Shown here piece after piece: positions 33,301 to 36,343 of a stretch of 36,343 nt of DNA. The stretch spans positions 1-36,343 of the forward strand of contig JAKOVF010000130.1 in the NCBI GenBank assembly GCA_029782225.1. The letters are read 5' to 3'. The notes under the pieces are model-generated. The model did not search any database, was not told the origin of the DNA, and saw only the letters and a list, made by a program, of their open reading frames with translations. The DNA is from Chloroflexota bacterium. GTDB lineage: Bacteria > Chloroflexota > Anaerolineae > Anaerolineales > Villigracilaceae. The translations under genes and the position numbers were made by a program. Each line of letters opens with the position of its first letter. The first letter of the stretch is position 1.

Positions 33301-34545
33301 CTAAAACTGAACACCTGCTGCACGTGCTTGTTCAGACAAGATTTGTCGGAAACTCTTGGTTGTGCCGACTCCGCCGCGCGGTTGGCTTCCTTCACCACCG
33401 GCACTACGGGCCGACTGACGACGCTGGAGAGCGGGCGCAGGTTGCGCCGGAGAGGAGGGAGGTTGCTGCGTAGTTGGCGGCGTCGCAACCTGTTGCTGTT
33501 GGGCAGGTAAGGATTGGTTGGCGGCCTGCGCCCCACCACCTCCAGCTAAAAGGTTGCCCAAGGTCAGGGCAATGGGAAGAAGGGATTTCACGTCGGCTGA
33601 TACAGCCCACTGGAGAAACGTTTGCACAAACTGCCCTTGGGGAGTCAGGACCGGCTGGTTCGTGATCGGGTCAATCACCGGCGCTCCATCGGCCCCACGC
33701 ACAAAGAAGTGCTCGGCATTCTCACGAATAAGACCCTCAATCGTTGAACGTTCGTTCCGCCGGTCAAACTCTTCCTGCAAAACCTGCTGGATCGTTTCCT
33801 TGAACTGCGGAGCATTGAGGACCACCCCGACAGGATCGTGGAGCAACCGATCCAGGTTTTGCTCGGCCCATTTCTCACGGGCACGGTAAGCCTCGGCGTA
33901 CTTCTCGTACAACGGGTTAACCGCACAGACTTGGCCATCCACACCGACCGTCAGATAGCGTGCCCACTCAGGATTCCATTCGGGCGGTTTCGGCCAGTAG
34001 TCGTTCTGCGGCTCAACCGGCTGAGGCTGAGGCGCCCCGACAGCCGGCGCGCCTCCCTGCACACCGGCTGCCTGCGCCCCCGTGTTTCCACCGGACAAAA
34101 CTTCCCGCACCTTGTCCAGATGCGGTACAACGGCTTGACCAATCTGGGCAAACTGATAGAGCTGCGGCCACACTTGGAGAATGCGGGCAAATGTATCGAC
34201 CGCAGCATTGTCGTCGGCAATACCGTAAACAGAAGGATCAATGCCACGTTGCTTGATGGCGGCAATGATCGCGGCGGCTTGCTGGGCTTGGGCCTGTCCT
34301 TGCGGCTCAACAGGGGGTGTGGTGGATTGGGGTACACCGCCTTGGGCCGCCGTGGTCATGTCGCGAAAGCTGGGTGACTGCTGGCCGAATGCACCGCCGG
34401 CGCTACTCTGTCCAGCGATAGGCTCGCCCCCGCTCGACTGGCCAAGGTCGGCTTGGCTCGGTCCAGCTTGTCCCTGGTCGCTACCCGTATTGCCACCCGT
34501 CACGTCCATTTGAGAACCCAAACCGCCATTCAAATCGTCACTCAT
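33301..34545 (-). CDS. Scaffolding protein
   Basis: 414 residues, ATG 34545 with GAGGAGG, a strong site. N-terminal 85 residues are Gly/Gln/Ser/Ala low complexity, then helical segments (AAAIIAAIKQRGIDP, FARILQVWPQLYQFAQIGQAVV), a Pro/Gln linker around 170-180, and charged helices (EKYAEAYRAREKWAEQNLDRLL; QVLQEEFDRRNERST). The C-terminus is basic and ends SFRQILSEQARAAGVQF, a helix that in other phages contacts the capsid subunit. Directly upstream of the major capsid gene. Size, low-complexity N-terminus, helical C-terminus and position make scaffold the natural call. Confidence 0.72.
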   Translation of the reverse strand: MSDDLNGGLGSQMDVTGGNTGSDQGQAGPSQADLGQSSGGEPIAGQSSAGGAFGQQSPSFRDMTTAAQGGVPQSTTPPVEPQGQAQAQQAAAIIAAIKQRGIDPSVYGIADDNAAVDTFARILQVWPQLYQFAQIGQAVVPHLDKVREVLSGGNTGAQAAGVQGGAPAVGAPQPQPVEPQNDYWPKPPEWNPEWARYLTVGVDGQVCAVNPLYEKYAEAYRAREKWAEQNLDRLLHDPVGVVLNAPQFKETIQQVLQEEFDRRNERSTIEGLIRENAEHFFVRGADGAPVIDPITNQPVLTPQGQFVQTFLQWAVSADVKSLLPIALTLGNLLAGGGGAQAANQSLPAQQQQVATPPTTQQPPSSPAQPAPALQRRQSARSAGGEGSQPRGGVGTTKSFRQILSEQARAAGVQF

Positions 34546-34611
34546 TAGGACCTCCTCAAACCAAAACCTTTATGCCCATACCTCGTACGCAATTGCAAAT
34601 AGTTGCTATAT

Positions 34612-34620
34612 ATTATACCA
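34612..34620 (-). promoter_or_regulatory. Extended -10 promoter for the capsid operon
   Basis: Minus strand TGGTATAAT: TGn plus perfect TATAAT (34612-34617). No consensus -35 is present upstream. Start near 34605 gives a 60-base leader to the scaffold ATG. It lies in the AT-rich divergent gap between the scaffold gene and the plus-strand cassette. Confidence 0.6.
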
Positions 34621-34680
34621 CACGGCTTTTCAAAAATCGCGTCCGCGCAAAAGTTGCAAAATAGAAAGCATGTACAGGCC

Positions 34681-34914
34681 ATGGATTGCAACGAGAATAG
34701 GCTTCTGTCGGAAACGATCTTCATGATCTGCTCTCCGCCCCCGCATATCCCAGCGTCCTACTGGCAGCTCTACCGCTGGTGTACTCGCGGGATCGTGCCC
34801 AAGAGGGGCCAGCCGCCAATCAAGCTGGAGCACTTCAAGGTTGGCGGCAGAATCTTTACGTCGATTGAGGCTTTGAATAGGTTCTTTGTAGCTACCAACT
34901 CAGGAGGTTTGTGA
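34681..34914 (+). CDS. DUF1580-like/MerR-like helix-turn-helix protein
   Basis: 77 residues from ATG 34681. The sequence PASYWQLYRWCTRGIVP, then IKLEHFKVGGRIFTSIEALNRFF, has the layout of small winged helix-turn-helix domains (MerR/excisionase-like; close in form to DUF1580, known mainly from Planctomycetes): a helix ending in YRW, a turn, then a wing with VGGRxFTS and a final helix. It probably binds DNA. The ribosome site is poor and its own promoter is not clear. It shares a 1-base TGATG overlap with the next gene. It is the only clear DNA-binding regulator candidate in the window. It could control the divergent scaffold operon, or act as an excisionase-like architectural factor. Confidence 0.58.
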   Translation: MDCNENRLLSETIFMICSPPPHIPASYWQLYRWCTRGIVPKRGQPPIKLEHFKVGGRIFTSIEALNRFFVATNSGGL

Positions 34915-35516
34915 TGATCATCCACAATGCGCCGGCTGCTATCGCCATCCCCAACTACGTCTTCCCGCTCGATCTCCCTGGCACCGGAATGGGGACCCTG
35001 ACTATCGACGGGGTCCAAGACGACGCCCAGTCACCAATCCGCCCTATGACCCTCTTGTCGGGGACAAAAAGCAAACTCTGGCTCCCCCCAGCAGCAGTCC
35101 ACGTCTATCCGTTTGGGTCGCAGCCAGAAACAAGCTGGCATGTCCACTGGTGGAAAATCACATCCTCGCTGCGTCATATTTTTGTCCAAAAAAGCCGTGC
35201 CAAGCTCCACCTGGACATAGACCACGAGCCTATCTCGTTCGCAACCGTCTGGTACTCCCCAGAAACCAGGACGGCATGTTGTATTCAGCGTGTGTGCAAC
35301 ACTTGGTTTACGAAATGGATTCACAACGATAGGGCGGAAAACAACCCCGACAACCCCAACACATACGAGTGCCTTTACGTCCCCAACGTTCGAGATTCGG
35401 CTATGCACTACACTGAATGGGCAGCTTGGATGGAAGCAACAAGAAAGGTCCATCCTGGAGCTTATGTCCTTCCGTGGGAAATCGTCAAAAAGATTCTTTA
35501 CGCCGAAATGGTGTGA
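34914..35516 (+). CDS. Unknown protein in plus-strand cassette
   Basis: 200 residues, ATG 34914 with AGGAGG six bases upstream, overlapping the HTH gene's TGA by one base. No known motif. It is rich in Trp, His, Tyr and Pro (HVHWWKITSSLRHIF, MHYTEWAAWMEATRKVHP), with a proline-rich N-terminal third. The central WYSPETRTACCIQRVCN has paired cysteines. Amino-acid make-up differs from the virion proteins. Co-transcribed with an HTH protein, so it may be a regulator partner or a host-takeover factor, but nothing in the sequence decides this. Confidence 0.6.
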   Translation: MIIHNAPAAIAIPNYVFPLDLPGTGMGTLTIDGVQDDAQSPIRPMTLLSGTKSKLWLPPAAVHVYPFGSQPETSWHVHWWKITSSLRHIFVQKSRAKLHLDIDHEPISFATVWYSPETRTACCIQRVCNTWFTKWIHNDRAENNPDNPNTYECLYVPNVRDSAMHYTEWAAWMEATRKVHPGAYVLPWEIVKKILYAEMV

Positions 35517-35519
35517 CGC

Positions 35520-35807
35520 ATGGACAACAATCAGTTCGCTAAAGCCGCCTGCAAGCTGTTCTGGCCCGTTTCTGTCGCTGTCACCGTCGGTCAGTGGGCG
35601 TCCCTCACTGCCGAGCCGTGCCCCACACGACGCTGTAAAAGGCTCCCCCGTGCGGTGACAGTACACGCATCATCTGGCGTTGTCGGAAAAACCCGCGTGA
35701 AAAGACTGATTATCCGCTGCAAACACTGCGGGAAGCTATTAAACTGGTTGGCCACCCCAGACGCAAACCAATCCGAGGCGGCCAACCAGATCAAGAAAGG
35801 AGACTGA
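35520..35807 (+). CDS. Small zinc-ribbon protein in plus-strand cassette
   Basis: 95 residues. The ATG at 35520 follows the previous stop by three bases, and the ribosome site is weak, so coupling is likely. Cysteines C34, C39, C67 and C70 (CPTRRC ... CKHCG) form a zinc ribbon; the residues between the pairs are very basic (RLPRAVTVHASSGVVGKTRVKR). This suggests nucleic-acid or RNA-polymerase binding, as in many small phage regulators. The tail is polar and unstructured. It ends 33 bases before a minus-strand -10 box that faces it. Confidence 0.58.
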   Translation: MDNNQFAKAACKLFWPVSVAVTVGQWASLTAEPCPTRRCKRLPRAVTVHASSGVVGKTRVKRLIIRCKHCGKLLNWLATPDANQSEAANQIKKGD

Positions 35808-35839
35808 CACAGGGTTGGTTTTTCTCAGTGTGCACTACT

Positions 35840-35867
35840 ATTGTAGCACAAAGAAACGCCTTGTCAA
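35840..35867 (-). promoter_or_regulatory. Sigma70-type promoter facing the plus-strand cassette
   Basis: Minus strand TTGACA (35862-35867), 16 bases, TACAAT (35840-35845). The -35 contains the stop codon (35864-35866) of the membrane protein gene. Transcription would begin near 35833 and run antisense through the three plus-strand genes towards the scaffold gene. Confidence 0.68.
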
Positions 35868-36172
35868 GCACCAGAAAGCAGCCACGTCACAAGGGACAGC
35901 ACCCACGACAACAGCCCCCAAATCGTCGCCCCAATCCCGTAAACCAAAAAACACGCAATAGAAATGTACGTACCCCAAAAAATGGCCGAAAGCAAGCCAA
36001 GCCCAATCAAGGCTAGACCACGGCCAATATAGACATCAACATCCCTTTCACCGCGATGCCACCGCTCGTTGCCGTCAAAAGCCAGCAATACGGCGAAAAT
36101 CACAAAAACTGCCACCAGCACATCTGGGATAGCAGCCAGAACAAGACCCGTCAAATCAAGCCAGTTGCCCAT
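35864..36172 (-). CDS. Small polytopic membrane protein
   Basis: 102 residues from ATG 36172 with GGAGAGG upstream; a longer version at 36217 has no ribosome site. Three hydrophobic segments: about 6-29 (LTGLVLAAIPDVLVAVFVIFAVLL), 48-66 (RGLALIGLGLLSAIFWGTY) and 67-98 (ISIACFLVYGIGATIWGLLSW), with a charged loop (NERWHRGERDVD) between the first two. Candidates are a superinfection-exclusion protein, a holin-like protein, or a small host-membrane factor. It is the first gene after the promoter at 36241-36268 and lies convergent to the plus-strand cassette. Confidence 0.65.
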   Translation of the reverse strand: MGNWLDLTGLVLAAIPDVLVAVFVIFAVLLAFDGNERWHRGERDVDVYIGRGLALIGLGLLSAIFWGTYISIACFLVYGIGATIWGLLSWVLSLVTWLLSGA

Positions 36173-36240
36173 CACACCACCTCTCCACGTTGCCTTACCT
36201 AAGTTGCACAGAACCAACCAGCACAGCCCAGTTGCTTTCT

Positions 36241-36268
36241 ATTCTAAACAGACGCAACGGCAAGTCAA
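36241..36268 (-). promoter_or_regulatory. Sigma70-type promoter at the right edge
   Basis: Minus strand TTGACT (36263-36268), 16-base spacer, TAGAAT (36241-36246); start near 36234, leader about 62 bases to the membrane protein ATG. The -35 contains a TGA (36265-36267) that is the first in-frame stop for the gene cut at position 1 if the ends are joined. Confidence 0.68.
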
Positions 36269-36343
36269 GTGGCGCTCCACAAAGCAGATGGGCTACCCCA
36301 ACGGCTTCCGCCAAACAACCTCACAGCGAGTGTTTTTTTCTTC
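36265..36343 (-). CDS. Possible C-terminus of the gene cut at position 1 (if circular)
   Basis: Read in the minus direction from 36343, in the frame carried over from position 1, there are 26 open codons (beginning QKKKTLAVRLFGG) before TGA at 36265-36267. Taken alone this has no start and would be meaningless; its value is as the continuation of the left-edge gene. A 26-codon open run by chance is not rare (roughly one in three), so confidence is limited. Confidence 0.35.
   Translation of the reverse strand, partial: KKKTLAVRLFGGSRWGSPSALWSAT

Noticed and set aside
34561..34680. Plus-strand promoter for the HTH cassette (TTGCAA at 34593 with TATACC)
   Set aside because: The spacing is 15 bases and the -10 is poor; the AT-rich tract may contain a promoter, but I cannot place it.
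35808..35839. Terminator for the plus-strand cassette
   Set aside because: There is a run of five T after the last stop, but only a weak 5-bp ACTGA/TCAGT stem with a long loop enclosing it. Not a convincing terminator.
1..36343. tRNA genes, CRISPR arrays, insertion sequences, integrase or attachment sites
   Set aside because: I saw no cloverleaf-type sequence, no spaced direct-repeat array, no transposase or recombinase motif and no convincing att core.

Overview
The window looks like most or all of the genome of a tailed double-stranded DNA phage of podovirus type (short tail), with standard bacterial gene signals (GGAG/GGAGG ribosome sites, sigma70-like promoters). Recognisable phage parts are a large terminase, portal, scaffold and major capsid protein, a head-tail adaptor and T7 gp12/P22 gp10-like nozzle, very large virion proteins, a lysis cluster and a replication/recombination cluster. 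I see no integrase, classical repressor, RNA polymerase or family A/B DNA polymerase, and no tRNA or CRISPR. Nearly every gene is on the minus strand; only a three-gene cassette at 34.7-35.8 kb is on the plus strand. The host is uncertain. The plus-strand DUF1580-like helix-turn-helix protein belongs to a family I associate mainly with Planctomycetes, which is only a weak hint.

Layout, in the minus direction of transcription (high to low coordinates). (1) 36.3-35.8 kb: a promoter and a small membrane protein. (2) 35.8-34.7 kb: the plus-strand cassette (HTH protein, unknown protein, zinc-ribbon protein), with minus-strand promoters on both sides. (3) 34.5-29.2 kb: scaffold, major capsid, decoration-like protein, possible small terminase, large terminase. 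(4) 29.2 kb: a consensus promoter, a structured leader and a second extended -10 promoter. (5) 29.0-26.3 kb: small protein, portal, zinc ribbon. (6) 26.3-23.5 kb: membrane proteins, a papain-like cysteine peptidase (best lysin candidate) and a holin-like protein. (7) 23.5-7.1 kb: beta-rich fibre-like proteins, a 50-residue basic protein, adaptor, nozzle (apparently encoded as two proteins), a series of structural proteins and a 1555-residue giant. (8) 7.0-3.5 kb: promoter, YqaJ-type exonuclease, small proteins, a PD-(D/E)xK-like nuclease, a metallophosphoesterase and a Dam-like methyltransferase. (9) 3.5 kb-1: a strong promoter, an unknown protein, a primase/polymerase-DnaB helicase fusion, a protein with an SSB-type C-terminal tip, and a gene cut by the left edge.

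The gene cut at position 1 stays in frame if read on into the right end of the window. It then stops at a TGA embedded in the -35 box of the promoter there, the same stop/-35 overlap seen at two other promoters. This suggests the window may be a closed or circularly permuted genome of about 36.3 kb. If so, the AEP-type primase domain fused to the helicase is the only polymerase-like enzyme the phage carries.
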